Of a DNA stretch of 42,674 nucleotides, positions 1 to 8,284 are shown piece by piece (the stretch's first letter is position 1; every line of letters begins with the position of its first letter). The DNA comes from Desertihabitans aurantiacus (GTDB taxonomy: Bacteria; Actinomycetota; Actinomycetes; Propionibacteriales; Propionibacteriaceae), in the NCBI RefSeq assembly GCF_003344635.1, contig NZ_QPKK01000004.1, forward strand, positions 1-42,674. Direction: 5' to 3'. The notes beneath the pieces are model-generated. The model made no database searches. It was not told where the DNA came from and was given only the letters and a program-made list of their open reading frames with translations. Position numbers and translations under genes: made by a program.

Positions 1-389
1 AGCGGGCCACGGCGGCCCAGCACCACCGGGGCCAGCCCGCCGCGCGTCGGGTCCGCGGGGTCCAGCACGGCGAACGCCTCGGCGGCCAGCCGGTCGACCC
101 CGCCCAGCAGGTCGTCGCCCAGCTCGGCCGACAGCCGCACCGTCGCCTCGGCCATGGCAGGGGCCGCCGGCTGGTAGGCCGCCACGTAGCGGCCGAAGCT
201 GGTCGGCTCCGCGTCCGGGTCGGGCCGGATCTCGGTGAGCATGTGCAGACCGATCCCCAGGTGCGCCACCAGGTCGCCCACCTGCCACCCGTCCAGGCCC
301 GACGGCCGCTCCCGCCGCGCGGAGACGTCCACGTCGTCCAGCCAGCCCCGCAACCGCTCCCACTGCTCGCGCAGCAGCTCCACCGTCAT
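1..389 (-). CDS. Maleylpyruvate isomerase N-terminal/DinB-like protein, partial
   Basis: The reading frame runs off the left edge of the window, so only about 129 N-terminal residues are visible. The start MTVELLREQWERLRGWL and the motif DGWQVGDLVAHL near residue 33 are typical of the mycothiol-dependent maleylpyruvate isomerase N-terminal (DinB-like four-helix) family. The early His is one of the usual metal ligands of that fold. Most members in actinobacteria have unknown substrates, and a mycothiol-linked transferase role is only a family inference. The ATG at 389 overlaps the stop of the upstream antiporter gene by 4 nt (ATGA), so the two are probably translationally coupled. The C-terminal part that would separate a true isomerase from a generic DinB protein lies outside the window. 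Confidence 0.75.
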   Translation of the reverse strand, partial: MTVELLREQWERLRGWLDDVDVSARRERPSGLDGWQVGDLVAHLGIGLHMLTEIRPDPDAEPTSFGRYVAAYQPAAPAMAEATVRLSAELGDDLLGGVDRLAAEAFAVLDPADPTRGGLAPVVLGRRGP

Positions 390-1696
390 GCCTCCTCGAC
401 GCCGATCCGCGACATCACGGGTGTCGCCGCGACCCCGTGCACCACCACCGAGACCAGGATGGTGAACCCCACCGCCGACCACAGCTCGGGCAGCTGCGGG
501 AAGTGCGCCTGCCCCGCCGCGTAGGCCAGGTAGTACAGCGACCCTATTCCCCGGATGCCGAAGAACGCGGTGGCCAGCCGCTCCGCGCGACCCAGCGGGC
601 GTCCCCCGACCCGCTCTCCCCGCGGCGCGATCCGCAGCGCCGCCCAGCCGAAGACGGGACGGACCACGAGCACCAGCGCGAGGCCCACCATCGCTCCGCC
701 GAGGGCGAGGTGGTTGAGCAGGCCGTTGGTCAGCGTGATGCCGAGCAGCAGCAGCACCACCAGGGTCAGCAGCTGCTCCAGCCGCTCCACCACCCCGTGC
801 ATCTGGCGGTGGTACTCGTGCCCCCGGTCGACCGCCCGCAGCATCACCGCCGCCACGAAGACCGCCACGAACCCGTAGCCCTGCGCCACCTCGGCGAGCC
901 CGTAGCACAGCAGCAGCGCCGCGATCGCGAGCAGCGGCTGCCCGCGCTCGGCCACCCGCAGCGACCAGCGGGAGGACTGGAAGGCGATCCGACCCAGCGC
1001 CCAGCCCGCGCCCGCACCGACCAGCACCCCGATCACCAGCTTGCCGACCAGGTGGAACCCGACCCAGCTCGCCAGACCGCCGTCGCCGACCCAGGCGGCC
1101 AGCGAGGGAGCACCGGCCAGCAGCACCGCGGCGTAGACGAACGGGAAGGCCAGCCCGTCGTTCAACCCCGCCTCGGAGGTGACGCCGAAGCGCACCTCGT
1201 CGGTCTCGTCGATGTCACCGGTGCGCTCGCTGGGCTGCCCGGGCCCGGAGACCTGCACGTCGCTGGCCAGCACCGGGTCGGTGGGCGCCAGCACCGCACC
1301 GAGCAGCACCGCCGCGGGCAGGGTCAGACCCATCCACCACCAGCCGAGCAGCGCCACCGCCCCGATGCACAGCGGCATCGTGATGCCGAGCAGGCGCCAG
1401 GTCACCGACCAGCCGCGCCAGCTGGCGGGCCGCAGCAGGCTGATCGGGCGGTCCAGAGCCAGCCCCACCCCCATCAGCGCGACGATCACCGTCAGCTCGG
1501 TGAGGTGCTCGGCGAAGTCGCGGTGCACCAGCGGGGAGAACTGCTCCTCCCCGACCACGGGCAGCAGCCCGATCAGGCACCCGAGGCCGAGCAGCACCAC
1601 CGGCGAGGACAGCGGCACCCGGCGCAGGGCAGGCGGCAGCACCACCGCGACGAGCAGCGCCGCGCCGAAGATGAGGAAGGTGACGTCCGAACCCAC
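386..1696 (-). CDS. CPA1-type Na+/H+ (cation/proton) antiporter
   Basis: A polytopic membrane protein of 436 residues with about 11-12 hydrophobic segments, the usual size of the Na_H_Exchanger family. Two signature spots are visible: Thr-Asp-Pro at residues 139-141 (LAPTDPVLASDV) and Asn-Asp at 179-180 (EAGLNDGLAFPFVY). The second matches the ion-binding ND pair of NhaP/CPA1 exchangers. It should exchange protons for Na+ or K+ across the cytoplasmic membrane and so serve pH and salt homeostasis; the cation preference cannot be read from sequence. There is no long cytoplasmic RCK/TrkA-type tail. The start is a GTG at 1696. The stop overlaps the ATG of the next gene on the minus strand. Confidence 0.9.
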   Translation of the reverse strand: MGSDVTFLIFGAALLVAVVLPPALRRVPLSSPVVLLGLGCLIGLLPVVGEEQFSPLVHRDFAEHLTELTVIVALMGVGLALDRPISLLRPASWRGWSVTWRLLGITMPLCIGAVALLGWWWMGLTLPAAVLLGAVLAPTDPVLASDVQVSGPGQPSERTGDIDETDEVRFGVTSEAGLNDGLAFPFVYAAVLLAGAPSLAAWVGDGGLASWVGFHLVGKLVIGVLVGAGAGWALGRIAFQSSRWSLRVAERGQPLLAIAALLLCYGLAEVAQGYGFVAVFVAAVMLRAVDRGHEYHRQMHGVVERLEQLLTLVVLLLLGITLTNGLLNHLALGGAMVGLALVLVVRPVFGWAALRIAPRGERVGGRPLGRAERLATAFFGIRGIGSLYYLAYAAGQAHFPQLPELWSAVGFTILVSVVVHGVAATPVMSRIGVEEA

Positions 1697-1743
1697 GACG
1701 CCGCTCTACCCAGGACGCGGCGGCGCACCCGCTCCCGCGCCGG

Positions 1744-3999
1744 TCAGTCCTCGGTCACCGCCGCGACGGCCAGGTCGGGGTTGTCGCTGAACAGCTCGTC
1801 CATCCCGGCGTCGAGGAACACCTGGATCTCACCGGCCAGGTCGCCGTCGGCGTTCGGGTCGGCCGAGCTCTTGAACTCGGTCGGCAGGAACTGGTTCTCC
1901 ACCCGGAAGGTCCACCCGACCACGTCGAGGCGGTAGCGGTGGGCGTCGGCGATGGCGGAGGTGGGCTCACCCAGGCTGCCGTCGGCCTGCCGCGGGATCA
2001 TCACGTCCTTGCAGTAGCCGACCTTGTCGGCGTAGCGGGAGATCTCGCGCAGCCCGGCCCGGGTGACCAGGTCGGCGTAGGTCCGGTCGTCACCGGCGAC
2101 CACCAGGTCGTAGGGGGCGCCGGAGCAGTTGATCAGCTGGGACAGCTGAACCGGGGTGCGGCGGGCCAGCTGCTTGAGGTTGGTCGTCTCGAAGCTCTGG
2201 ACGACCACCGGCGCGTCGGCCTCGTTGAGACCCGCCGCCTCCAGCTCCTCCACCAGCGGCTCCTCCACCGACAGCCCGATCGAGTCGAAGTAGGTGGGGT
2301 GCTTGATCTCCGGCGCCACCCCGACCGGCTCCCCGGTGCAGGTGCGCGAGTGCCGGGCCAGGTCGAGCACCTCGGTCAGGGTGGGCACCGGGTAGAGCCC
2401 GTCGAAGCGGGTGTTCTCCGGACGCACCTGCGGCAGCCGCTCCTCGGCCCGCAGGGTGCGCAGCTCGGCCAGCGTGAAGTCCTCGGTGAACCAGCCGGTC
2501 ACCGCCACGCCGTCGATCGTCTTCGTGGTCCGCCGGTCGGCGAACTCGGCCCGGCTGGCGACGTCGGTGGTGCCGCCGATCTCGTTCTCGTGCCGGGCCA
2601 CCAGGACGCCGTCGCGGGTGGGGACGACGTCGGGCTCGATGACGTCGGCGCACTGCCGGATGGCCAGCGAGTAGGCAGCCAGGGTGTGCTCGGGACGGCT
2701 GCCGCTGGCACCGCGGTGGGCGATCACCGGGACGGCGTTGACGGCCTGCTCGCGCTCGGCGACGGGAGAGATCATGATCATCTCGGTGTCGTCGGGGGTG
2801 CCGGGCACCCGGGCGGCGTTGCCGGGGTAGTTGTTGTCGTTGACCAGCATGATCTGCCCGTCCGGCATCGGCACGATGGTCTCGGTGGACTGGAAGGCGA
2901 AGGAGTAGGTCTCCCCGGTGCCCCAGCCCGCACCCGCGCCGATGAGGTCGGGGTTGTCGATGGCGAGCAGGTCGGTGTGCAGGGTCTTGGCGAGCGCGCC
3001 CGAGGCCTCGGTCTGGTCGAGGTCGACGGTGTAGATGCGCTTGATCAACGCGGCCTCGCCGTCGAAGTTGTCGCGCTCGAGCACCATCAGCTTGCCGGGT
3101 GCGACCATCTGCGCGTCGGCCACCAGGTTGGCGTCGGTGTCGACCCGGTAGTCCCAGCGGCGGTCGGTGTAGGCGCCGGTGGTGGTGTCGAACTCCGCGA
3201 CCACGCGGCGGCGCTGGTCGGCGTCGTCGACCAGCGAGTTCTCCAGGATCGGGTACAGGTAGCGCCCGTCGGGCGAGGCCGCCATCGCCTCGAACCCGCC
3301 GCTGGAGCGGACGGTCGGCTGCTCACCACCGAGGTCGTGGTGCTGCGGGGCCCGTCCGACCGGGGAGGACACCGGAGCCGAGAGCACCTTGCCGTTGCGG
3401 GACACGTGCAGCAGGTAGGGGCCGAACTCCTCACCGATCCAGAACGAGCCGTCGGCCATCCGCTGGATCGACTCGACGTCGAAGTCGCCGCCGGTGAGGC
3501 GGCGGCCGGCGCGGTCCTCGTTGACGATCGGCCAGCTGATCTTGTGGTCGGGGTCGCGCAGCTCGATGTAGCTGAGCACCTGGATCGCGCCGCTGCCGGT
3601 CAGCTCGCCCGAGGCGTCGGGCTGCTGCCAGCGGGGGCGCACCTTGTAGATGCGCAGCCGGAAGTCCTCGGAGTTGGCCTTGGTGCCGAAGCCGTTGTCC
3701 GGCAGCGCCCAGAAGGTGCCGTTGTCGTCGGCCACGGCACCGGAGAACCCGGGGATGACCTGCCCGTCGAAGGGGCCCTCGACGCCGTTGGCCGGGGTGA
3801 CCTCGCGACCCGACCGCGGGCCGGGGGCCAGGTAGTCCGAGGCCAGGGTGGCGCGGGCGGTGAGACGGGGACCGGTCACCTCGACGGTGCCGGCGGCCGG
3901 CTCGGCCGCGGCGGGCTGGGTCGGCAACCCCGCGACCAGCCCGGCGGTGACGGCCAGTGACAGCGCCAGCGCGGCGCGGCGGCGGAAGACGGAGGGCAT
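1744..3999 (-). CDS. Secreted phytase-like esterase / glycerophosphodiester phosphodiesterase fusion
   Basis: A 751-residue exported protein. The ATG at 3999 is preferred because AGGAGA lies 5 nt upstream and the product then begins with a clean signal peptide (MPSVFRRRAALALSLAVTAG, cleavage near AAA|E at about residue 32). Longer in-frame starts would bury this signal. Residues of about 40-415 match the phytase-like 'esterase-like activity' propeller family (for example GFSGAVADDNGTFWALPDNG and WIGEEFGPYL). Residues of about 423-751 form a GDPD domain: His-Arg-Gly at 428-430, Glu455/Asp457 in IEPDVV, and His470 in ARHENE, the expected catalytic and metal set. It probably releases phosphate or glycerol-3-phosphate from extracellular organophosphates, which is an inference from the two domains. 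Confidence 0.88.
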   Translation of the reverse strand: MPSVFRRRAALALSLAVTAGLVAGLPTQPAAAEPAAGTVEVTGPRLTARATLASDYLAPGPRSGREVTPANGVEGPFDGQVIPGFSGAVADDNGTFWALPDNGFGTKANSEDFRLRIYKVRPRWQQPDASGELTGSGAIQVLSYIELRDPDHKISWPIVNEDRAGRRLTGGDFDVESIQRMADGSFWIGEEFGPYLLHVSRNGKVLSAPVSSPVGRAPQHHDLGGEQPTVRSSGGFEAMAASPDGRYLYPILENSLVDDADQRRRVVAEFDTTTGAYTDRRWDYRVDTDANLVADAQMVAPGKLMVLERDNFDGEAALIKRIYTVDLDQTEASGALAKTLHTDLLAIDNPDLIGAGAGWGTGETYSFAFQSTETIVPMPDGQIMLVNDNNYPGNAARVPGTPDDTEMIMISPVAEREQAVNAVPVIAHRGASGSRPEHTLAAYSLAIRQCADVIEPDVVPTRDGVLVARHENEIGGTTDVASRAEFADRRTTKTIDGVAVTGWFTEDFTLAELRTLRAEERLPQVRPENTRFDGLYPVPTLTEVLDLARHSRTCTGEPVGVAPEIKHPTYFDSIGLSVEEPLVEELEAAGLNEADAPVVVQSFETTNLKQLARRTPVQLSQLINCSGAPYDLVVAGDDRTYADLVTRAGLREISRYADKVGYCKDVMIPRQADGSLGEPTSAIADAHRYRLDVVGWTFRVENQFLPTEFKSSADPNADGDLAGEIQVFLDAGMDELFSDNPDLAVAAVTED

Positions 4000-4129
4000 G
4001 ACATCTCCTGGGTCGGGGACGGACGACTCCATCCCACGCCGGCCCGACCCGGCCGGCCACCGGATCTGTGCGGCAGCGACGTGAACAGTGGGTGACGGCG
4101 GCGAGGTCACCCGGCCGGAGGGTCCGCGA

Positions 4130-4606
4130 TCACGACCCGGGGAAGTCGATGCGCATCAGCCGGCTGCCGGCCCAGTCCTCGAGCCGGGTGGGCCGGATGG
4201 TGCCGGGGTCGTGGGGCTGGTTGAGGTCCGCGACGATCTCGGCCAGCACGGCTCGGCGTTCGGCCGGGTCGGTGACCGGTGTGGCCCGGGCCGGCAGATC
4301 CGCACGGACCCCGTTCTTGAGGTGGAAGGTGAAACCGGGGTTCGCGAGGAGGTTCGCGCACCAGTCGGTGGCGCCCCCGCCGGCGCCGCTGCAGAGGTAG
4401 GTGTGGCCCGCGGCGCGGTAGAAGAAGATCTCGATGCGGCGTGGCCGGCCGGTGCGGCGCCCCACCGTCGTGATGTCGATGATCCGTTCGCTGGTGCCCG
4501 CGGCTGGGGTGATCTCGATGGCCCGCCGGATGTGGTCGGGCAGGTGCGCCAGGGACCCGTCGCGCGGAGCACCGGCCGCCCCTGCGGCCGTGCCCGGGCT
4601 CGTCAT
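4130..4606 (-). CDS. Deazaflavin (F420)-dependent nitroreductase-family protein
   Basis: A 158-residue protein of the split-barrel family that includes Ddn of mycobacteria. It carries the typical centre ITTVGRRTGRPRRIEIFFY, a conserved YLCSGAGG-type stretch, and DWCANLLANPGFTFHLK, in which family members place the cofactor-facing residues. The family uses reduced coenzyme F420 to reduce quinones or nitro compounds; some members instead bind FMN or heme, so the cofactor is inferred. Its ATG at 4606 overlaps the stop of the SDR gene by 4 nt. The pair is therefore co-transcribed and probably controlled by the divergent TetR regulator. The neighbouring dehydrogenase suggests a shared redox or detoxification step. 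Confidence 0.85.
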   Translation of the reverse strand: MTSPGTAAGAAGAPRDGSLAHLPDHIRRAIEITPAAGTSERIIDITTVGRRTGRPRRIEIFFYRAAGHTYLCSGAGGGATDWCANLLANPGFTFHLKNGVRADLPARATPVTDPAERRAVLAEIVADLNQPHDPGTIRPTRLEDWAGSRLMRIDFPGS

Positions 4607-5382
4607 GCCGCCTCGCCCTGGAGGGCGGGCCCGAGCAGGAGCCCACCGTCGACGACGTACTCCGACCCGGTGATGAACGAGGCCTCTGAGGAGGTGAGGA
4701 ACAGCAGGAGCCGGGTGACGTCGGTCGGCTCCCCCAGCCGGGGGATGGCGAACGGCTCGGGTGAGTAGACGTCGGCGATCGCCGTGGTGGCGCCGGTCGC
4801 CGGCTCGTGGATGAACGGGGTCGAGATCACGCCGGGGTGGATGGTGTTCACCCGGATGTGGTCGCGGCCGAGCTCGAGCGCCGCCGTCCGGGTGAGGCCC
4901 CGTACGGCCCACTTGCTGGCGACGTACGGCGCGTAGTGGGCGGTGCCGCCCAGGGCCATGGTCGAGGCGATGTTGACGACCGCTCCTCCTCCCGCGCGGC
5001 GCAGGGCGGGGGCCGCGGCCCTGATGCCGAGGAACGTCCCGGTGAGGTTGACGTCGAGGATGCGCGACCACGCGGCGGGTTCCGTGCTCTCGATCGGGGC
5101 CGGGGGGTTCTGCACGCCCGCGTTGTTGACGAGCACGTCCAGGGAGCCGAAGGCGTCCTCGGCGGCTCCCACGGCGGCCGACCACGCGGTCTCGTCGGTG
5201 ACGTCGAGGTGGGTGGAGCGGGCGCGGGCGCCGAGCTCGGCGGCGAGAGCGGCGCCGCGGTCGGCGTCGGTGCCGGCGATCACCACGTTCGCCCCCTCCG
5301 CGTGGAAGGCGCGCACGTGGCTCGACCCCTGGCCTCCGGTACCACCGGTCACGAGCACGGTCTGGTCGTCGAATCGGCCCAT
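4603..5382 (-). CDS. Short-chain dehydrogenase/reductase (SDR)
   Basis: A classical SDR of 259 residues with a complete set of motifs. The nucleotide-binding TGGTGGQG is at residues 12-19, NNAG at 86-89, and the catalytic triad is Ser140, Tyr153 and Lys157 (YVASK). PGVISTPF follows the active site. It should oxidise an alcohol or reduce a carbonyl with NAD(P)(H) in the cytosol; the substrate is not predictable. It is divergent from the tetR gene, and a good promoter (-35 TTGACT, 17-bp spacer, -10 TAGTGT) lies between two palindromic operators. Repression by that TetR protein is therefore likely. The F420-type reductase gene is directly downstream with an ATGA overlap. Confidence 0.92.
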   Translation of the reverse strand: MGRFDDQTVLVTGGTGGQGSSHVRAFHAEGANVVIAGTDADRGAALAAELGARARSTHLDVTDETAWSAAVGAAEDAFGSLDVLVNNAGVQNPPAPIESTEPAAWSRILDVNLTGTFLGIRAAAPALRRAGGGAVVNIASTMALGGTAHYAPYVASKWAVRGLTRTAALELGRDHIRVNTIHPGVISTPFIHEPATGATTAIADVYSPEPFAIPRLGEPTDVTRLLLFLTSSEASFITGSEYVVDGGLLLGPALQGEAA

Positions 5383-5422
5383 CTGATGTCCCTCCCGGAC
5401 GGGTGCTGACCATCGGCCAGTG

Positions 5423-5440
5423 GTGAGTCGGTCGACTCAC
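5423..5440. promoter_or_regulatory. Operator 1 of divergent tetR/SDR pair
   Basis: GTGAGTCG-GT-CGACTCAC is a perfect 8-bp inverted repeat with a 2-bp centre, sitting in the 119-bp gap between the divergent SDR and tetR genes. It lies just downstream of the -10 of the SDR promoter. Position, symmetry and a second copy at 5468-5485 make it a likely binding site for the adjacent TetR protein. Confidence 0.7.
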
Positions 5441-5447
5441 TACCTCG

Positions 5448-5476
5448 ACACTAGGCCGGCCGGGATGGCGAGTCAA
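5448..5476 (-). promoter_or_regulatory. Sigma-70-type promoter for the SDR operon
   Basis: Read on the minus strand: -35 TTGACT (5476-5471), a 17-bp spacer and -10 TAGTGT (5453-5448). The -35 lies inside operator 2 and the -10 is 7 bp from operator 1, an arrangement expected for repression. It would give a leader of about 60 nt before the SDR ATG. Confidence 0.6.
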
Positions 5477-5485
5477 GCCACTCAC
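5468..5485. promoter_or_regulatory. Operator 2 of divergent tetR/SDR pair
   Basis: An imperfect copy of operator 1: GCGAGTC, four bases, then CACTCAC, matching 13 of 18 positions, with the GAGT/ACTC arms kept. Centres of the two operators are 45 bp apart. It covers the SDR -35 and the region just upstream of the putative tetR -10 (TAGGCT, 5490-5495). Confidence 0.55.
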
Positions 5486-5489
5486 CTCG

Positions 5490-5495
5490 TAGGCT
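5490..5495 (+). promoter_or_regulatory. -10 element of a leaderless tetR promoter
   Basis: TAGGCT occupies -12 to -7 relative to the GTG start at 5502, the position expected if transcription begins at the start codon itself. No Shine-Dalgarno sequence is visible before that GTG. Leaderless mRNAs are common in actinobacteria. Confidence 0.45.
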
Positions 5496-5501
5496 CGGCC
5501 C

Positions 5502-6137
5502 GTGCCGAGAGCCACGTCGACCTACCACCAACGCATCGCCGAGGAGAAGCGTGCGCTGATCCTGACAGCCGCGACCTCGCTCTTCCTCGAGCTGGGCTAC
5601 GACCGGACGTCGCTGGCGCGGGTCGCGGAGCGTTCGGGCGTCTCGCGGGCCACCCTGTTCAAGCAGTTCCCGACCAAGGCCGCACTGTTCGACGCCATGG
5701 TCACCGGGTCGTGGTCGACCGCTGAGGACGAGGACCCTCCGCCGGCAGGCGACGTCGTCGCCGGGCTCAGCACCATCGGCCACCGCTACGCCGAGCTGCT
5801 GGGCCGGGCCCAGATGACCGACCTGTTCCGGATCGTCATCGCCGAGCTGCCGCGGTTCCCCGAGCTCGCCGAGGCGCAGTTCTCGCACGGGAAGATGCCC
5901 TACTTCGCCTCCGTACGCGACTACCTGCTGGCCGAGCGCGAGGCGGGGACGGTCCGGGTCGAGGACGCGGACCTCGCAGCCACCCAGTTCCTGGGCATGA
6001 TCTCCAACTACCTCTTCTGGCCGACCCTCCTGGTGCCGGGATGGGAGGTGGGCGCCGAACGCGTCGCCCAGGTGGTCGACGAGGCCGTCCGCACCTTCGC
6101 CGCCCGGTACGCCACGACCGGACCGGCACCGGAATAG
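5502..6137 (+). CDS. TetR/AcrR-family transcriptional regulator
   Basis: A 211-residue regulator. The N-terminal helix-turn-helix is clear (ILTAATSLFLELGYDRTS, then VAERSGVSRATLFKQFPTK, residues of about 18-60). The C-terminal ligand-binding half (about 70-205) ends in a helix resembling TetR_C domains. It starts at GTG 5502, very probably leaderless. Two related palindromes lie between it and the divergent SDR gene, so it most likely represses the SDR/F420-reductase operon and itself. The inducing ligand is unknown. Its stop codon overlaps the GGAAT box of the trxB promoter. Confidence 0.93.
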   Translation: MPRATSTYHQRIAEEKRALILTAATSLFLELGYDRTSLARVAERSGVSRATLFKQFPTKAALFDAMVTGSWSTAEDEDPPPAGDVVAGLSTIGHRYAELLGRAQMTDLFRIVIAELPRFPELAEAQFSHGKMPYFASVRDYLLAEREAGTVRVEDADLAATQFLGMISNYLFWPTLLVPGWEVGAERVAQVVDEAVRTFAARYATTGPAPE

Positions 6138-6156
6138 CGGTCGTGGCCGCCTGGTT
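6131..6156 (+). promoter_or_regulatory. SigR/SigH-type (thiol-stress) promoter of trxB-trxA
   Basis: GGAAT at 6131-6135, an 18-bp spacer, then GTT at 6154-6156. This is the consensus known for the thiol-oxidative-stress ECF sigma factor SigR of Streptomyces (SigH in mycobacteria), whose classic target is trxBA. The site sits directly before trxB and overlaps the tetR stop codon. The predicted start would be near 6163, giving a leader of about 80 nt. Confidence 0.72.
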
Positions 6157-6242
6157 CCACAGACGCTGTGAGTACAGTGGCGGTCGCCCCGGGGCCGGTA
6201 GCCCCGCCCGGCCGCTCCCGCACGACCGACGAGGCAGGACGC

Positions 6243-7253
6243 ATGAGCTTTGTTCAGATCGACACCGGATCGACGCAGCCCGACCCCGGACGGGTCCGCG
6301 ACGTCATCATCGTCGGCTCCGGTCCGGCCGGCTACACCGCCGCGGTCTACGCCGCCCGCGCCGACCTCCAGCCGCTGGTCTTCGAGGGTTCGGTGACCGC
6401 CGGTGGCGCGCTGATGAACACCACCGAGGTGGAGAACTTCCCCGGTTTCCCGACCGGGATCATGGGCCCCGACCTCATGCAGCAGATGCGCGACCAGGCC
6501 GAGCGGTTCGGCGCCGAGCTGGTCACCGACGACGTCGTGGAGATGGAGCTGACCGCGCCGATCAAGACCGTCACCGACAGCTCCGGCACCACCTACCGCG
6601 CCCGTGCGGTGATCCTGGCCATGGGCTCGGGCTACCGCAAGCTCGGCGTGGACGGTGAGGACCGGCTGTCCGGGCACGGGGTGTCCTGGTGCGCGACCTG
6701 TGACGGGTTCTTCTTCCGCGACAAGGACATCGCGGTCGTCGGCGGCGGCGACTCCGCGGTCGAGGAGGCCACCTTCCTCACCCGCTTCGCCCGCTCGGTC
6801 ACCCTGGTGCACCGGCGCGACGAGCTGCGGGCGAGCAAGATCATGGCCGCCCGGGCGCAGAACGACCCGAAGGTCCGTTTCGCGTGGAACGCCCAGGTCA
6901 GCCAGGTGCACGGCGAGGGCAAGCTCGAGTCGGTGACGCTGACCGACACGGTGACCGGCGAAACCCGGCCGCTGGACGTCGAGGGCCTGTTCATCGCGAT
7001 CGGCCACGACCCGCGCTCCGAGCTCGTCGTCGGCCAGGTCGACCTGGACGCCGAGGGCTACGTGCTCACCCAGCCAGGCACCACGAAGACCAACCTCACC
7101 GGCGTCTTCGCCTGTGGCGACCTGGTCGACCACACCTACCGCCAGGCGATCACCGCCGCCGGCAGCGGGTGCGCCGCGGCCCTGGACGCCGAGCGCTACC
7201 TGGCCGAGCTCGCCGACGAGGCGCTGGTCGTCTCCGAGCTGGCCAACGCCTGA
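6243..7253 (+). CDS. trxB: Thioredoxin-disulfide reductase
   Basis: A low-molecular-weight NADPH-dependent flavoenzyme that reduces thioredoxin. The ATG at 6243 (MSFVQIDTG) follows AGGCAGGA at a proper distance and gives 336 residues, slightly longer than the usual 310-330. A GTG at 6168 could extend it by 25 residues but has no ribosome site. Visible motifs: FAD-binding [18 protein letters not shown], the redox pair Cys-Ala-Thr-Cys in [15 protein letters not shown]-binding [13 protein letters not shown], and the C-terminal [10 protein letters not shown]. It is followed by trxA 46 nt downstream and preceded by a SigR-type promoter, so the pair is likely induced by thiol oxidation. Confidence 0.96.
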   Translation: MSFVQIDTGSTQPDPGRVRDVIIVGSGPAGYTAAVYAARADLQPLVFEGSVTAGGALMNTTEVENFPGFPTGIMGPDLMQQMRDQAERFGAELVTDDVVEMELTAPIKTVTDSSGTTYRARAVILAMGSGYRKLGVDGEDRLSGHGVSWCATCDGFFFRDKDIAVVGGGDSAVEEATFLTRFARSVTLVHRRDELRASKIMAARAQNDPKVRFAWNAQVSQVHGEGKLESVTLTDTVTGETRPLDVEGLFIAIGHDPRSELVVGQVDLDAEGYVLTQPGTTKTNLTGVFACGDLVDHTYRQAITAAGSGCAAALDAERYLAELADEALVVSELANA

Positions 7254-7299
7254 CCGCACCCCATCCGTCCACCAGCCCAGCCGTCCGAGGAGGTCCCGC

Positions 7300-7623
7300 A
7301 TGGCCGACGTCGTCGAGGTCACCGACGCCACCTTCCGCACGGTGGTGCTCGAGTCGCCGCGGCCGGTGCTGGTGGACTACTGGGCCGACTGGTGCGCGCC
7401 CTGCCGCCAGCTCTCCCCGATCATCGAGGAGCTGGCGGCCGAGCACGGTGACAAGGTGACCTTCACCAAGCTCGACACCAACGCCAACCCGGTGACGCCG
7501 ACCGAGCAGCAGGTGCTCGGGCTGCCGACCCTGCAGATCTACGTCGGCGGCACCCTGGTCAAGCAGTTCCGGGGATCGAAGACGAAGTCGCAGCTGCTCA
7601 AGGCGCTCGACGACTACCTGTGA
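7300..7623 (+). CDS. trxA: Thioredoxin
   Basis: A 107-residue cytosolic thioredoxin with the active site Trp-Cys-Ala-Pro-Cys (WADWCAPCRQ). WCGPC is the commoner form, while WCAPC is frequent in actinobacteria. The cis-Pro loop is GLPTLQIY. The ATG at 7300 follows a strong GAGGAGG. It is the electron acceptor of the TrxB encoded just upstream and passes reducing power to ribonucleotide reductase, peroxiredoxins and other targets. It shares the putative SigR-dependent transcript with trxB. Confidence 0.96.
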   Translation: MADVVEVTDATFRTVVLESPRPVLVDYWADWCAPCRQLSPIIEELAAEHGDKVTFTKLDTNANPVTPTEQQVLGLPTLQIYVGGTLVKQFRGSKTKSQLLKALDDYL

Positions 7624-7635
7624 GGAGAGGCCGCG

Positions 7636-8250
7636 TTGACCGCATCGCCCGACCACCACGAGCACGGACGCCCCGAGCAGCCCCTCGGCCCGGCCGCCGA
7701 CGGCCCGGTCGACGGCGGGGACGGCGCGGAGCAGCCGGAGCGGTCCCCGGGTCCGGGGGCGAAGCCGCTGATCATCGGGATCACGGCCCTCGTGCTGGTG
7801 CTGGCCGGGGTGGTCGTCGCGGCGTTCCTCACCTCGCGGATGGGCGCCTCGGGCCAGCCCACCGACTCCCCCACCCCGCCGCCGCCCCCGCTGGCCCTGC
7901 CGCTGGCGGCCGGGGAGCTGAGCCGCGACCCCAACGCCACCTCCGATCCCGACACCATCGACACCGACATCGAGACGGTCTCGGCCACCTACCAGCGCAA
8001 CGCCGTGCCGTCCCTGGTGGTCATCGCCGGACGCCCGGTGAGCGACCCCGCGCGGATGCTGGAGCTGGTGCAGGCCGAGGCGGTCCGCCCGGTGCAGAAC
8101 GGGCTGTGCGGCCGGGACGCCGAGAGCGGCTTCGACGTCTGCGTCGCGGTGCGCGGCAACGTGTCGGCGCTCGGCGTCGGCATCGCCGCCCAGCCGATCA
8201 CCGACATCATGGACGACACCAACAGCGTGCTCGCCGCGATGGAGGTCTGA
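7636..8250 (+). CDS. Single-pass membrane protein of unknown function
   Basis: Not recognised as a named family. A TTG at 7636 follows GAGGAGAGG and is the likely start, giving 204 residues. The first ~43 residues are a Pro/Gly/Asp-rich cytoplasmic tail. Residues of about 44-67 form one membrane helix (PLIIGITALVLVLAGVV). The rest would lie outside the cell. Two cysteines near residues 156 and 167 (NGLCGRD and DVCVAV) could form a disulfide. It begins 12 nt after trxA and may be part of the same transcript, but no redox motif links it to thioredoxin. The stop lies 34 nt from the convergent GNAT gene. Confidence 0.75.
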   Translation: MTASPDHHEHGRPEQPLGPAADGPVDGGDGAEQPERSPGPGAKPLIIGITALVLVLAGVVVAAFLTSRMGASGQPTDSPTPPPPPLALPLAAGELSRDPNATSDPDTIDTDIETVSATYQRNAVPSLVVIAGRPVSDPARMLELVQAEAVRPVQNGLCGRDAESGFDVCVAVRGNVSALGVGIAAQPITDIMDDTNSVLAAMEV

Positions 8251-8284
8251 ACGGGCCGACCGTCCTCGCGCAGGGCGGTGCCCC

